Source: Ficedula albicollis
Taxonomy: Eukaryota; Chordata; Aves; Passeriformes; Muscicapidae
Direction: 5' to 3'
Length of the DNA: 64,000 nucleotides
Assembly (NCBI RefSeq): GCF_000247815.1
Contig: NC_021675.1
Coordinates: forward strand, 66,731,040-66,795,039
Made by a program: the position numbers and the translations under genes. Below the pieces are notes generated by a model. That model did not search any database. It saw only the letters and a program-made list of their open reading frames with translations, and was not told the origin of the DNA. The number at the start of each line of letters is the position of its first letter. Positions within the stretch are counted from its first letter, which is position 1. This document shows positions 38,256 through 51,254 of this stretch, piece after piece.

Positions 38256-41200
38256 TTCCCATAATGGTGAACCATCAGAAAAACAAGGTCAAACCCTCAT
38301 TTGCCTGATAAAAAGAAGTGGCTGCAGGTCAGGAAGGCAGCTGTGGGGCTTGGAGAGCTGCTTTTGCAGTAAAAGGTGTCAAACAGCTGGGTCACTCCCA
38401 GTGACACTCATTCATCACAACCTCATCTTTCCTGTGGCCATCCCTCTCAGTGCCAGCTTCAGTGCCACCTGTCACTTTGCAGGATCACTCCCATAAGAGT
38501 GATGAAGGTCACCACCACACTACTGCAGAACATTTGCTGTGGACTCACATTCTCTGGGCAGGTTTCAGAGTCTCTTCTCTAGTTTTTCTTGTTCTGCATA
38601 CTGAAATATCACTTGGAAGATCATGAGTATAAAATACACCAAAGGTATCTAGTCTATTTTTTGCACACTTTAAAATGAAAATTACAGGAAACCATGCTAA
38701 GCAATTACCTTTTAATACACAACTCCCATCTTGCTGTCTGATGAAGAAGCTGCTAAAGGCACCCTGCTCCATCTGCACAGCACAAGGCTTTTGCTGGGTG
38801 TGTGCTACATCCCGCTGTGGGATGGACAGCCAGATGACAGCATGCTTGGAAAAGGAGGGCAAGAAAACTGATCTGGATCTAGAGAGTTCTGAGCACCCGA
38901 ATTTCTGCATGAGTAGATTTCCATATTTAATGTACAGAAGATTTTCCCTCCAGCAACAGCCAAACACACAGAGGGGGACAGACACCTGCATGAGAAGAAA
39001 TTTAGATGGGTACACACGTTTTGAAACACCTTAGGGTTCCACTGTCTGAAGTGGCAGAGAATGTGGTGATTGCCACAGGTGTGGAATCCAGCTCTGCTAC
39101 ATCTGCACCAGGTGTGAGGACTGCACACATTGCCTACGTCCACCATCTGCAAGCTTTCCCAAATATGTTGTATGAGACATTTTAAAGAGTGGGGATTATA
39201 GTGCAATTCCCTGGGCAGGAAGGGAGGCAGTGCAGAGCCAGAGGCAGGAGGCTCTTTATCCAAACAGGTGAACCCAGGAGAGCTGTTCCCAGCCTCGGAG
39301 CAGGGGGTGAATCTCAGGCAAGATCAGGAGCAATGTTATCTAAAGTACCTTGCTGCCAGCACCTCCTTTCCCTCTCTGCTCTGAGAATTCCCCCCACACC
39401 CTCTGTGCTGGGCACTGGGAGCACTTACTCTCAATGCTGAATTTCCCCTGAGCTGATTGAGGCTTTGCCAAATGGGATTTTGTTCCCTTTTGGCGAGTTT
39501 TCTGTTAGCTTTACAGCAAGGGTGTCACATCTTTTCTTTAGCTGGGCGTGTTACACCTCATTGCATTAAGGTGTATCTGATGGCACTGACATAGAGCAGG
39601 ATTCAAAGTCTTGCAACGTGTTCCGGCACAGACAGCATTATGAATTTACACACAGCGCTGTTTAGATCTCATATCGAATATCCTCTGGCATCAGATCTGA
39701 AATTAATTCTGTATGGCAACCAAAGAAACGCTCTATCTGTCTGAATAACAAAAAATGAAGAGAGAAAGGGCTTTGCTGTATCACCAGCTCCAATCTGGAC
39801 AAATGGCAAACGTCCCAGCAGATAGGCAGCCCCACTGCTGCAAGCCCTGTGCTGTTCCCACAGCCCCTCCCTCTCCCTACAGCTGCTTTTCCTCTCCCCT
39901 TCCTGGGCTCCCTCTTTTTTCCATGAAGGGCTTTCCAGTCATCCTAACACTGGAGTGTCTCTCCACCTTCTTGCTGATGGACAATGGTCTTGTCCATCTC
40001 CTCTCACTGGTTTGGATGGTGATGGGATGTCTCAATGAGTGCATTAGCTTAGGCACAGGCAGCAAATTTGGTAAATCCAAAATCCTCTGTGTGCCCACAG
40101 TGTGTGAAATTATTATCTCCCCCCATTAAAAATTTTCCAGCTTTGGGAGGAGAGCAGGATTGTACTTCACTGAGCTGCTGTGTGCCAGTATGGACATTTT
40201 ACATAATGCCATTAGCCCCCAGAGCTCCCTGAACTCTCTCCAGACCTTCCCAATGGGATTCTCTGGTGTGGAAGGTGACGTGTAGACGTAAAACATCATT
40301 GTTGGCCTGTCTGTAACGATACAATGGAGCATTAAAATTTAGTGCTCTAGTTTCTGCACACGATTTCAGACAGCGTGTTAAAGGAGCTGGGTCATTGCTT
40401 TGATAGCTCTGACTGTGAATTGCTCGGCTCTGCTCAAGCATGCGACCCCTCCGTGAGCCACTCTGTGCCTGACAGTGCCACGGGTCCCAGCACAGCTCCT
40501 CCATCCAGCTCCACCTCTCACCGTGCAGCTCCACGTGGCCTTTCCCATGGAGGAGACCCAGCTGCCTGCTGAGACCTTGTGTCCCCCCAGTTCTCCTGGG
40601 AGGGTCCCAGCTCTCTGGGGTGGCTGCTGGTCGCCCCTCCATCCCAGCAAACCCTGCAACTTTGGGACCAGCCGAAGGCAGCTGAGCATTGAGGGTTTAT
40701 TGGCGTCCAGCTCCAGCTGAGTGGGGATCATTTCTCCCTCCACCCTCACCGAGGGCTGTGCAGAGGCCAAAAGGGGAGAGGAATGCACAGCCAGAGCTTT
40801 TTGGCTGCCACTTTTAGTGCAGATTAACTCAGTGCTTACCCCTTTGCTAACTCCAGGCACCTCCATGCTGCCCAAAAAAACTTTCTCTTGTCCTGGGGCT
40901 ATTTGGAGATGCTCTCCACATCCTCATGGCCCCACTGAGGGAGGAATTACAGCCGTGGGTCAGGCTGTGCCAGCACCTCCACCGAGCCTGTCCAGGCATC
41001 GCTGAGGGCAGTGCTGTGTATCAGAGCTGGATAGACCAGAAAGTTTGGAGAACCCCAAGAGGAGGTAAAAGAAAGCCCTGTTAAATCATTGCTTTTCAAA
41101 GAACCTACCCTGGAGCTAGCTAACTGATCCTGTCAGATCTTTCCTAAGTCAGATAAGAAAAATAATCTGGCAGTAGTCATCAAAGGCAGAATGATGCATT

Positions 41201-44200
41201 AAAAAGTCCATTGTGAGGAGACCTTGGAATCAAAGGTAGAGGGCTTGCAGGCAAGACTGGTGGGACCCACAAGCACCAGCCCCATGGAAATTTCCACTCC
41301 CTGGTTTGCAGGAAGCAGGTTTGCCCCGCTGCCTTTGACTGAGAGCTGCTTTTCCCACTGACAGCAGACAACTCCTGACTTCCCTGTCTCACATGGCGAC
41401 TCATTTCCAGGGAAAGAGGGATAAGGAAAGGGAAGGCAATTAAAGCAATAGCCAATCCTTTGCTATTATTTCAGCTTAGAGTAAAACAAGTGAAGGCTAC
41501 ATAAAGGTAAAGACAAGGTCTTGATTTATCCTGATAACCCTTTCCCAAACTCCTGCTCTTGATCCTGTTGGAGACATGAATGGGCCAGCAGAGCTGTGGT
41601 CTGAGCCAGACTGCCTGCTCTTATGTTCTGGCTTTTCATGGCAATAGAAAAAATAACCAACTACATGGTGCTTCAAACACTAACTTGCCCTCACACTCCC
41701 TTCTGAGGTAGATAATGGGCTATCAGTACCTGCATTTGCAGTCTGTGAAAATGGGATAAAAATGTTCCCTGAGATGCTTTATCCCTTGAAGCTGTATGGT
41801 TCTCACCCATGCACGTGTCTAAGCAGTGCCTGAGTCAGAACTGGCCAAGGAAGGTTGAGATGCTCTCACTGAAGACTTGAAGATGGAATGGAAAAGAAAC
41901 TAGGACAGAAGAGCAGAATTGGGAGCTCTGCAAACAAAAGGCATTGCCACAGGATGCACCTCGTGTCTTGCCAGAGTCCTGTAAGCCAGAGATCTTGTCT
42001 CATGTTGCCATATGTCACACATTATGCATAAATCAGCTTGGTTTTGGCTGCCTGCTACTCCTCTTATAATCAATTGTGTATCTTTCCATGTGTAATTATG
42101 AGTCAAGCCCTTGGAGGAGAGGGAAAGTCATTAAATGTCCTGCTGGCATTTCCTTTGAGAAGAAACTGCATCTGCCACTGGAGATGCTGGAGAAAGATGT
42201 GGAAAAAGGAGAAATAAAAAGAGGTGGAGAAGATACAACTCCAGGTTAAAATCCAAAAGTAAGCAAACAGCTTTTAATTCCATTCACTACCTGTTTGGAA
42301 CTCAGTTCCAATGAAGAAAAAACAAACAAAACAAACCACATGTCATGAAAAACCACCACCAGTGAGGAAAGAGGTTACAGATAATCTTCATCCTCTCCTC
42401 CCTTCTGATATGTTGGTTTATCTTGGCTGCTGAACAATCTAAGATGACAATAACACTTCATTCCTGCTTTGCACTTGTGTCAGAAGGCCAATTTCCTATT
42501 CCCAGACTAAGGACAGGGTTTGTGGACATCGCCTGTGGACTGATGCTGGACCTTCAGGGCCAGGCTGTGAGGGGTCCCTGCTGTTCCACAAGGCTGTGAT
42601 GTGATCATGGGGGAGAATAATTCAGGGCACACATGTCAAAGCCATAAAAAGGTCTATTTGGGCTCCTATAGAATTTAGCTGGAGTTACATACATCCTGCA
42701 GTTTCTATATCTGTGCTGTTGCAGGGTTTGAGTCCTCACCTCTCTTTCACACAGAAAAAGGTTGAGGAAAGGCAGCTCATGGTGCTGATGTCCCAGATGT
42801 CATGGGTAAATGTCATGGGCAGTGCCTGGGGAATTCTGCTGGTTGTCAGGTGTTCCAGTGTTTTTCCAAGGGAAAGGAACAGGAATAGCCAAATCAGCTG
42901 TGGATAGATAGCCAGGACTCACCTCACCTAATTGCAGATATCTGTATGGAAGATGTCTGCTCCTGAGCTGCCAAGTAGGGCTGGTTCCATAACTCAGATG
43001 CAGATACTGAATTAAAGAGGCTCTGAGAAATCCAGTTTCTCTCCCCTGATGAGAAGAGGAGCCTGAGGCTGGCTCAGATGGAGCAAAGGGCTGGGCTGAC
43101 ACCAGATCAGTGTCACCTATTTGGCCCCTGAGCATGCTGCACCTTGGTTGGTACTGCAGGAGCAGAAATAATTTTGAGGAGAAGATGAGTGTGTGTAGCA
43201 GGGACTGCTCAAGAAGCCTTGCTGGCCATGCTGCACTGGTGTCCACATCAGCCCACAGTGCAGCAGCACAATTTCACAGTGCCTGGAGCTGGCAAAGTCC
43301 CACCTGCAGGAGAGCCTGGAGGCACAGAAGCTGCAGAGGCTGCCAAGCTCCAGCTGGGCATTAGCAGCTGCTCTCAGCCAGAGGAGGGCATTGCTTGTAA
43401 ATGCCACATCCTGGAAACAGAAACTTTTCTTCAGACAGGGTTCATGTTTGCATTTTTCCACAAATATTTAAGTCGCTTTAAAAGCTGGTTTGGTCTTATC
43501 TTGCTGTTTCCTCACCACAAAATTGTGATGAGCAGCTCTTAGTTTAAAAAGCATTTAATTTTTTTTTTTTCCTAAGGGGAAAAAATCAAAATTGAGCATT
43601 TTGGCTTGAAATACCATTTAGTGCATTAAAACACTAAGATTTTGGAAAAAATGCATTGAAAATATGTCCACATACCGACACTTTCAATTTATAACATTTT
43701 GCAGGGTATAATTTCCAGGAAAATGATGGTATTTTAGCTCTTCATTAAAGTTTTAGGGATAAATAATTGAAACAAGAGAATATCCTGCAAGTGGGAAATT
43801 CTGGTTTCTAAAGAGGTGTATTCATGATTGAACCAACTGTTGTGCAGAAAGCCATAGTCTGATTTGTGTAATGACCCTCACAAATACTATTGAGAGATCT
43901 AGTGTATTGCTACATAATTACAATCAAATAGTGACTATCCTCCATCATTTATAACGTCTTTATTGTGCTCTCATAAAAGCTCATAGCATTTGTTAAACTA
44001 AAGTGCTCTCACCCTCTTATCCTTTTAAATATTTGGAGCTATTTAAAACTCCTGAGGGAAGGGATTTAAAATATCAAAAGAAAAAAAAGAAGTTTTAAAT
44101 AAAACAATTATTCCAGCAACCGCTGTTCATATTAATCAAGAATAGTTTCTTAGCTGAGTTTTTGTTTACCAAACTCACTTTTCCTTGCTCCATGCTAATT

Positions 44201-45140
44201 ATGAGGATTGCTAGATCATGTATTTGGAGGTTTTGTTTGATTGTTTGTTTCCAAACAAGGTTAAAGTATCTTTGAGAACACTTGATAAGGAAAAAAAGAC
44301 CTCCTCACCTTCTTACCTGAGTCACTGACACCTCTTTCTTGCTTTCTTACTCATTTCCAGTTACCATGGCCCAGACATAAGACTAGAGCCCAACCCAAAA
44401 GCATTTAGCCAATGCTTTTTATAGCATTTCATCTTTAAAGACTCCAAAACACAACCTGAAGATGTGAAAATATGCGAGTTTTAGAGGTTTATGCTGTAAT
44501 TACTCTTGCTCCATAATCAGGGTAGAGTTATTTCAAGATTATTTTACACGACCATACATGGGAAAATTGTTCTGGAAGTGTCTTAATACCTACAAGAGGA
44601 ATATTTACTTTGCCATCATGCAATGAATCAGGGAAAACTTCAAACTTGATAAGAGTCAGGTGGATATTTTCCTTAATCTGGTTTTATATTATGTGATGCT
44701 TAGCAGGGCATTTCTAGATCTCCCCTCAGGAGCATTAATTAGAACAAATGCAATTAGTCTATGGCATCCTTATTAAGGCAGAATTCTTACATTAATCAGT
44801 AGAAGTTTTGCTGAATTAAAGGATTGTCCCAGGTCTTGCCATAAGACAATACTGAGTTGGCACAGGAGCCAGAAAGGATTTAGGGGACAGAGCCAGGAAA
44901 ATCTGCTGAACCACAGGAGGGATGAACAGAAACTTGAATTTTTAGTACCATCCTTATCCTGGGGTGGATCTGGTGTGCTGTGTTTGACTTCAGATGGATT
45001 CAGAGGAGTTTGTCATAGAGCTCATCTGCTCATGGAGGGCTCATCTCTGCCAGCCAACAGAAGGAGCTGAAAATTCCCACACAGGTGGGACTGTGACCTT
45101 TTGGAGCTCCAAAAAAAAAAAAAAAAAAAATAAAGAAAGT
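38256..45140. other. Intergenic DNA, AT-rich in its right part
   Basis: Apart from the T-box-word block near 39.5 kb, no gene or recognised repeat. 43550-44830 is a long AT-rich unique stretch with almost no open frames. Around 41690-41760 a faint MIR-like texture is present but not callable. Confidence 0.55.
39470..39760. promoter_or_regulatory. Candidate conserved element with inverted T-box half-sites
   Basis: TTACACCT at 39551-39558 and AGGTGTA at 39569-39575 form an inverted pair of T-box-like half-sites in complex unique sequence that also has AAATTAATT near 39700. Confidence 0.3.
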
Positions 45141-45301
45141 TATTTCTGGCCAGATATCAGGATCCTGAATGTTGAGTTCTTTCCTGAAAAAAAAAAAAAA
45201 AAAAAAAAGTTATTTCTGGCCAGATACCAGGATCCTGAATGTTGAGTTCTTTCCTATATTTCTGGCCAGATATCAGGATCCTGAATGTTGAGTTCTTTCC
45301 T
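45141..45301. repeat. 45-bp unit in three copies, first two followed by poly-A
   Basis: Core units at 45141-45185, 45211-45255 and 45257-45301 (tatttctggccagata...). A ~20-base poly-A precedes unit 1 and another separates units 1 and 2; none separates units 2 and 3. Copies are nearly identical. Confidence 0.93.
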
Positions 45302-45589
45302 GCACAATTCCTGGGGTGTTGCAGGAAAATTTGCCTTTTGAGCTTGCACTGTGACCTGGTCAGTGTTCCCCACAGGTGGTCAGGGAGGCCACACTTGCTC
45401 TAAATCTGTTTTCTTCAGCATTGCCACCCAAATGAGAAAAGGGAGAGCAGATACTAAGCATGTAGAGAGAGATGCTGGCACTCTGCTCTGTCCCATCTTT
45501 CCCCACAGAGCAGCACATGCAAGGTTGCCCCATGAGAATTCATCAGGACACAGCTCTGCCCATCACAGCATCACCTGTGGGTTGGTGGG

Positions 45590-45668
45590 GACCACAGGAA
45601 AACTCTGGTCCAACCTCCTGCTCCAGCCAGGCTCAGTGCTGAATTCAGACCATCTTATCCAGCAGTAG
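45590..45668 (-). mobile_element. Possible short CR1 fragment
   Basis: 'gtccaacctcctgctccagc' followed by a stretch like 'cagaccatcttatccag' resembles an antisense CR1 3' region, but it is short and diverged. Confidence 0.35.
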
Positions 45669-46329
45669 TATAACCAACAGGGCTGCAAGAAAATGGGGTA
45701 ACTAAAAAAAAATGGGGTATGATAACTAGCCTGCAGAGGGGATGCAGTTCAGCTTTCCCTGAGAGCACACTTCTCTCTCTTCCTGCCTTCCAGGCAGATT
45801 CATTTTTTATTAAGGAGGTGGCCTGACTCCAGCAGTGTGACCCTTGTGATAGACACTTGCCCTGAGGGTGCCAGAACAGAACAGAACTTTGCCCTGAACA
45901 GAACTTTTGGGACTGGGGGCTGAGCTTGCACTGCTTTCCTGCTCTTTCAGCACAGACAGCTCTTCTCTGCAACTTCCCTTAGAGCTCGGCAAAGAGCAGG
46001 AGGAAATTCATCACTCTGATGGTTCCATCCAGCTTAGAAAAGCCAATGCATAGAAAAACTTAGGTGAGAAAGACTGGTTTTGCTCCTGGAGTAATGTTCT
46101 TGGGATCCCCTCGAGGGATTGAGAAAAGCAACTTTGTGCATGCGTGTGAATCCTGCAGCAGGATCCCTCTCCCCAAAAGGGTTAATGTAACCTCTCTTTT
46201 CCCCCAGTAGCTTCATGGTCCTAACAACTTTCATTGTGAAATGGGTGCAGGTGTGGGCTATGCTTTGTTGATCACAATCCCTTTTGCAGAGGAAGCTTTG
46301 AATATGTTTGACATAATCAGCTCACAGCC

Positions 46330-46590
46330 TTTGCCCGCACTCTTTCATAAACAGGCCATTTTCACATCCTTTTCATGGGATCCGACAAGCGGAAAAATAA
46401 TTAATGTTACCTCAGCCTAACAGTGACCCAGCTTTGATTCAAAAAGACGGCATGTTGCATAAACTAACCATTTAATTGAGTGATAGAAAAAGCCCACATG
46501 TATCAATTCTGCCTCCACGTATTATGATTACTGGGGCTTTGCAAGGATTGTGCTCCCTCGGTCATAAAGCAGAGCTTAAATTCAAGCCCA
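46330..46590. promoter_or_regulatory. Candidate conserved element
   Basis: Unique sequence with AATAATTAATG near 46397, TTTAATTGAGTG near 46470 and ATTATGATTACTGGG near 46520 (homeodomain-like words), bounded by ordinary sequence. Confidence 0.28.
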
Positions 46591-47086
46591 TGAAGTGGTT
46601 TCAGAAGGACTGATTGAGCATGAGCTGGGGATTATCTGTGTTTATGGTGGCAGGACATGGGAGCAGGGGAAGATGTGGGTACCCAGCCACCATGGCGCAT
46701 GTCCAGGATACGTCCAGGTTATGTCACATGTCCTGGTGGGAATTGACAGTGGCCAGGTGTTACCCAGCCACAGGCCATTTGGGATGCTGATGGCACTGCA
46801 CTGCCACCTTGCCATGACCCACAGCTGAGATGTTCCACAATTAGGACTACGCCTGATATGAATAGGACAGAGTCACTGTCGAGGTAACCCACCAAAAAGA
46901 AATGTCCAAGATGGATTTCAGTTAAATTGAGATAGAGTCTGGAGGTAGCAGTGACTCCTCTGGCAGTCTTGTGAAAGGCAGGTCCTGCTTGAATAACCTG
47001 ATGTCCTTCTCTGACAAGGTGATATGCTAAGCAGAAGAGGAAAAGGCTGTGAATGTTGTCTACCTGGACTTTAGGAAAGCCTTTCT

Positions 47087-47188
47087 CACTGTGCTCTCCT
47101 GGAGAAACTGGCTGCTCATGGCTTGGGTGGGTTCACACACTGTGCTCTCCTGGAGAATCTGGCTGCTCATGGCTTGGGTGGGTTCACA
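47087..47188. repeat. 51-bp tandem duplication inside the CR1 relic
   Basis: Two nearly identical 51-bp units start at 47087 and 47138 (cactgtgctctcctggagaa). They shift the CR1 reading frame context and lengthen the relic locally. Confidence 0.85.
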
Positions 47189-47432
47189 GACTTGCTGGGT
47201 GGAAACTGGCTGGATGGCCAGGCCAGGGAGCCTGGGGAGTGGGGATGGAGCCACATCCAGCTGGGGAGTGTCACAGCTGGTGTTCTCCAGGTGAACAGCT
47301 CTGGGGCCAGCTCTGCTTGATCTCTATTGATGATCTGGGTGAGGGGAGGGAGGTGCCCTCAGTCAGTCTGGAGATGACACCAAGCTGGGTGAGTGTCCAT
47401 CTGCTGGAGGGCTCTGCAGGGATCTGGACAGG

Positions 47433-47840
47433 ATGGATGGATGGATGGATGGATGGATGGATGGATGGATGGATGGATGGATGGATGGATGGATGGATGG
47501 ATGGATGGATGGATGGATGGATGGATGGATGGATGGATGGATGGATGGATGGATGGATGGATGGATGGATGGATGGATGGATGGATGGATGGATGGATGG
47601 ATGGATGGATGGATGGATGGATGGATGGATGGATGGATGGATGGATGGATGGATGGATGGATGGATGGATGGATGGATGGATGGATGGATGGATGGATGG
47701 ATGGATGGATGGATGGATGGATGGATGGATGGATGGATGGATGGATGGATGGATGGATGGATGGATGGATGGATGGATGGATGGATGGATGGATGGATGG
47801 ATGGATGGATGGATGGATGGATGGATGGATGGATGGATGG
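47433..47840. repeat. Perfect (ATGG)102 microsatellite inside a CR1 relic
   Basis: There are 408 bases of uninterrupted ATGG. It sits where CR1 ORF2 normally encodes a segment like LDRWAEAN, whose DNA already contains a short ggatggatgg word, the likely seed of the expansion. It produces spurious open frames of WMDG on this strand and SIHP on the other. Confidence 0.97.
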
Positions 47841-48582
47841 ACGGACCAAGGCCAATGGTCTGAGGTTTAACAAGGCCAGGTGCTGGGTCTGCACTTTGGC
47901 CACAACAAGCTCCTGCAGAACTCCAGGCCAAGGGCTGAGAGGCTGGAAAGTGGCCCAGTGGAAAAGGACCTGGGCTGGTCAACAGTGGCCAGTCAGGCCA
48001 ATGGCCCCTGGTCTGTATCAGCAGGACCAGAGCAGTGATAGTCCCCCTGTGCTGGGCACTGGTGAGGCCAAACTCTGAGTGCTGTGTCCAGCTCTGGGCC
48101 CCTCAGTTCAGGAAGGTGCTGGAGCCACTCCAGTTGATGAAGACACCACCCTGCATGATCCTTGCCAGTAATTTCAATGCAAGTCCTTCTTGCTTCCACA
48201 AGAATTTACCCCTTTAGTGTAGAGGGGAAATATTGTCCTTCCCCATAGTCTGAAGTGCCCTGATAAAGCACCTGGTGAGACAAATGGATCAATGATCATA
48301 AAGCACATCACCAGACTTTACCAGACATCCCAATTTGCTGGAGAAAGGACTCCTGTGCTCAGAGTGGGTGCAGCAGAGCAGAGCAAAACAGCCAGAAACC
48401 TTCAGAAAGCTGAAGATATACAGCAGGCTGTTTGTCACTGAGGTGATGTCAAATGCCAAATGATTCAGAGAGGTAGGAGCAGGTACACAAACCACTCTTC
48501 CTTGGAAACCTTCAGTGTTCTCCCAGTGGGCCATTTTGTGCCTCTAGCAAATATTGTCATTAAAATTACCACAAATAGCAGA

Positions 48583-48890
48583 AATGGAGGAGCTGGGGAG
48601 CAACCACTCTACTTTAGCTGATTGTATTTAGTTTCGTAGCTACAAACACAATCCTCTGTATTCCATCCCTGTCTTTGACTCTTCACACCTCTAGGTATTG
48701 GTCATGTTTCTGGCTTGTCTGCCATGAACCATTCATTCATTCATTCAATGGAGGAGCTGGGCAGCAACCACTCTACTTTAGCTGATTGTATTTAGTTTCG
48801 TAGCTACAAACACAATCCTCTGTATTCCATCCCTGTCTTTGACTCTTCACACCTCTAGGTATTGGTCATGTTTCTGGCTTGTCTGCCATG
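48583..48890. repeat. 144-bp direct duplication separated by an ATTC microsatellite
   Basis: Copies at 48583-48726 and 48747-48890 are almost identical. The 20 bases between them include (ATTC)4. The longest duplication unit in the window. Confidence 0.95.
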
Positions 48891-49374
48891 CTATTACACT
48901 GAATCATTCTCTGAGTGTTTCACTCACTCCCTGATATTTTTAAAAGGTGTTTGATGATTTTTTTTCTCACAGCTGTCCATGTCTTTTCCATGTCCAAGTA
49001 CCCCAGTATAACCTGCTGGTGAAAGAGGGACTGAAGAAGCACTGGTCTCTGGGTGCTCACCAGGGGTGATGGTGGCACCTGTGGCCACAGGAACCAAAAT
49101 TTGGTTCCTCCACTGGCCAGTGAGCAGCCCATGAAACACCACAGAGGAGGCCTCCACTAGGAACCTGTTCAGAGGAAAGCCTGAAGGCACTACAGGGACC
49201 AGACCTAGGACTGGCTGCTCCAGCTACACTCCTGTGGTCAGATGGGGCTGGGTGACCTCTTCATGCCTTGGGAACAGACCTGACCTTTCCTGCTTTCCCT
49301 GCTATGGATACTGCCCTTTACTCCACAGGCAGAGGATTTTATTTCTCTTCCACTTAAATCTGTAATTCTTTACT

Positions 49375-49580
49375 GTGAGTGTGGTGAGACACACATGGAA
49401 TGGGTTGCCCAGGGAAGCCGTGGCTGCCCCATCCCTGGAAGTGTTCCAGGCCAGGCTGGATGGGGCTCTGATCAACCTGCTCTGGTGGAAGGTGTCCCTG
49501 TCTATGTCAGGGGCTGGAACTGGGTGATCTTTAAGGTCCCTTTCAACCCAAACCATTCCGTGATTCCATGATCTGTCCCC
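49375..49580 (+). mobile_element. CR1 LINE 3' end fragment
   Basis: Short CR1 3' piece: 'gggttgcccagggaagccgt' near 49402, 'cccatccctggaagtgttcc' near 49429, 'gatctttaaggtccctttca' near 49527, and the tail 'ccattccgtgattccatgat'. It is severely 5'-truncated. Confidence 0.92.
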
Positions 49581-50609
49581 AGCACAGACATGCCACGTAA
49601 AGAGCATTCCAAGCTTTGCTGCTCCCAGCCTTTCCTCCTTTGAGCTGCTGGCTCCTCCATCATGGGATAAGTGCCCAGAATCCCTCTGGGAGACCTGACT
49701 GAGAGAGGGTTGTGCTTTCCCTGGAGATGTCTGCAGTAGGGCAGCTTGCCTGGCTGCACTGGGTGTCCCTGTGAGCTCCTGGAGATGAGACCTGAGCTAA
49801 TAAATGACCAGGCACAGAGATGGGCAGCAGAGAAGGGGTCTGAAGCGCTGTTTCCATCTAGTGACATTCAAAACACTTTGTGAGGAAACTCTTCAGTGTT
49901 TGTAACACTACAGTGACTCAGAGGAAGGATTTGCTTAGATCCCAGTGAGTGCATCAGTGACAATCCTGCAGCCTATCTGCCAGCTCAGGGAGTGCAGGCT
50001 CCTCACACCTGAGTCCTCTGTGTTAGTCCCTAACACTCACCAAGTGCCTCTCTGCTTTTTATAATCAGTCACTGCAGAACTGCCATTCATTTGCATTTGG
50101 GAAGACAAAAGACTGCAGATTAAGGTGCTCTTTGGTGCCTAATTCTGCCCTCCTAGGAATAGAGACAACACAGGCTCCTCAGAGGGAGTATCCTGTGTAG
50201 TTTTTCCAGGCAAAATCCTGGCTCTGGTGAGGTTTCATCCCCAGCTGGAACCAGAATATGCTTTGAGGCATGAACTGTCTGCAGGCAGTGCCATCACGTT
50301 CACCTTTGTTTCGGAGGAGGCTACAGATTTCATGCCCCGTGGGGATGGCAGCCTGCTCCAGGACTGATCCTGCCAGCCCCACTTACAGCAGGCATTACCC
50401 TCCCCTGCCTGTTGGTTCCCGCAGAGCACTGACAGAGTAGGATGCTCTTCAAGGTGAAGGAGTGCGTGGGGGGATCAGCCCTGGATGGGAGAGTTTTAAA
50501 GTGAAATAAGATCAAACATCACTGCCACACCTCTACCTCCAGCAGTTTCAGCCTACACAAGAAAGGGGAACGTGCAGAGGAGCAGAGTCCAGGTACTGTG
50601 TAACTCCTG

Positions 50610-50760
50610 TAAAGGATTAGAGAGGGAAGGGAAGGAAAGGAATATGAAGAAGAAAAAAGGAAAACTACAAAAAAACCCAAAGAAAGTAGAAAGGAAAAAA
50701 ATTAAAATGTAAAAATAAAGGAAAGGAAAAGAAAGAAAATCAAGGAAAAGAATGTCTGGA
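50610..50760. repeat. Polypurine (A/G) low-complexity tract
   Basis: Mostly ggaaagg/aagaaa words with few pyrimidines across 150 bases. Confidence 0.75.
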
Positions 50761-51104
50761 GCTGAAAATTAAATTTGGCTCTCTACTAACATGCATGGAC
50801 CTAATTGGATTTATTGCCTGAGCAGGAAAACTTGAAAAAGATTATGGCAAAAGAAAATAATTTGAAATTAACACACACAGTACATTTCAATGTAAGAATA
50901 TTGAAGAATACTGTACATTAATACATTAATACAATACATACAATACTAAAGAATACTAAAGAATACAGTACATTTCAATGTAAGAATACTAAGAATAACA
51001 AAGATTTTGAAGTTAACACATTTCAATACAGATATTAGGATTAGAAATACAATTAATATTTGGAAAAACTTTTTAAACCCAGAAGGGTTTTAAGTCCAAA
51101 TATG

Positions 51105-51254
51105 ATTTGGTGTGCCCAGTCCTGATTTTTCTACCCCAGGTTTTGAAAACACAATGTGAAAGGGTAGTCTTCTTGACTAATTTGGTGTGCCCAGTCCTGA
51201 TTTTTCTACCCTAGGTTTTGAAAACACAATGTGAAAGGATAGTCTGGGAGGGTC
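51105..51254. repeat. 75-bp tandem duplication
   Basis: Units start at 51105 and 51180 (atttggtgtgcccagtcctg), differing at very few positions in the first 65 bases. Confidence 0.92.

Larger units (their letters stand above)
46900..48160 (+). mobile_element. CR1 LINE ORF2 relic (reverse transcriptase region), split by a microsatellite
   Basis: Conceptual translation shows CR1 reverse-transcriptase blocks in order: VKGRSCLNNL-like near 46975, [10 protein letters not shown] at about 47056-47085, [20 protein letters not shown] near 47330-47390 (shifted frame of the ADDTKLG region), then after the repeat RFNKARC near 47865 and [23 protein letters not shown] near 48033-48105. Frameshifts, a 51-bp internal duplication and the (ATGG)n expansion show that it is dead. 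It is truncated at both ends and lacks the CR1 3' tail. The element is non-LTR and was mobilised by target-primed reverse transcription. Confidence 0.9.

Noticed and set aside
41690..41860. Possible MIR or L2 remnant
   Set aside because: Only faint word similarity (ttctgaggtagataatggg, tgaaaatgggataaaaatg) in conflicting orientations; not enough to call.
47053..48078. Long open frames with WMDG (+) or SIHP (-) repeats
   Set aside because: The ATGG repeat has no stop in these frames. The surrounding sequence is a dead CR1 relic, so no repeat protein is encoded.
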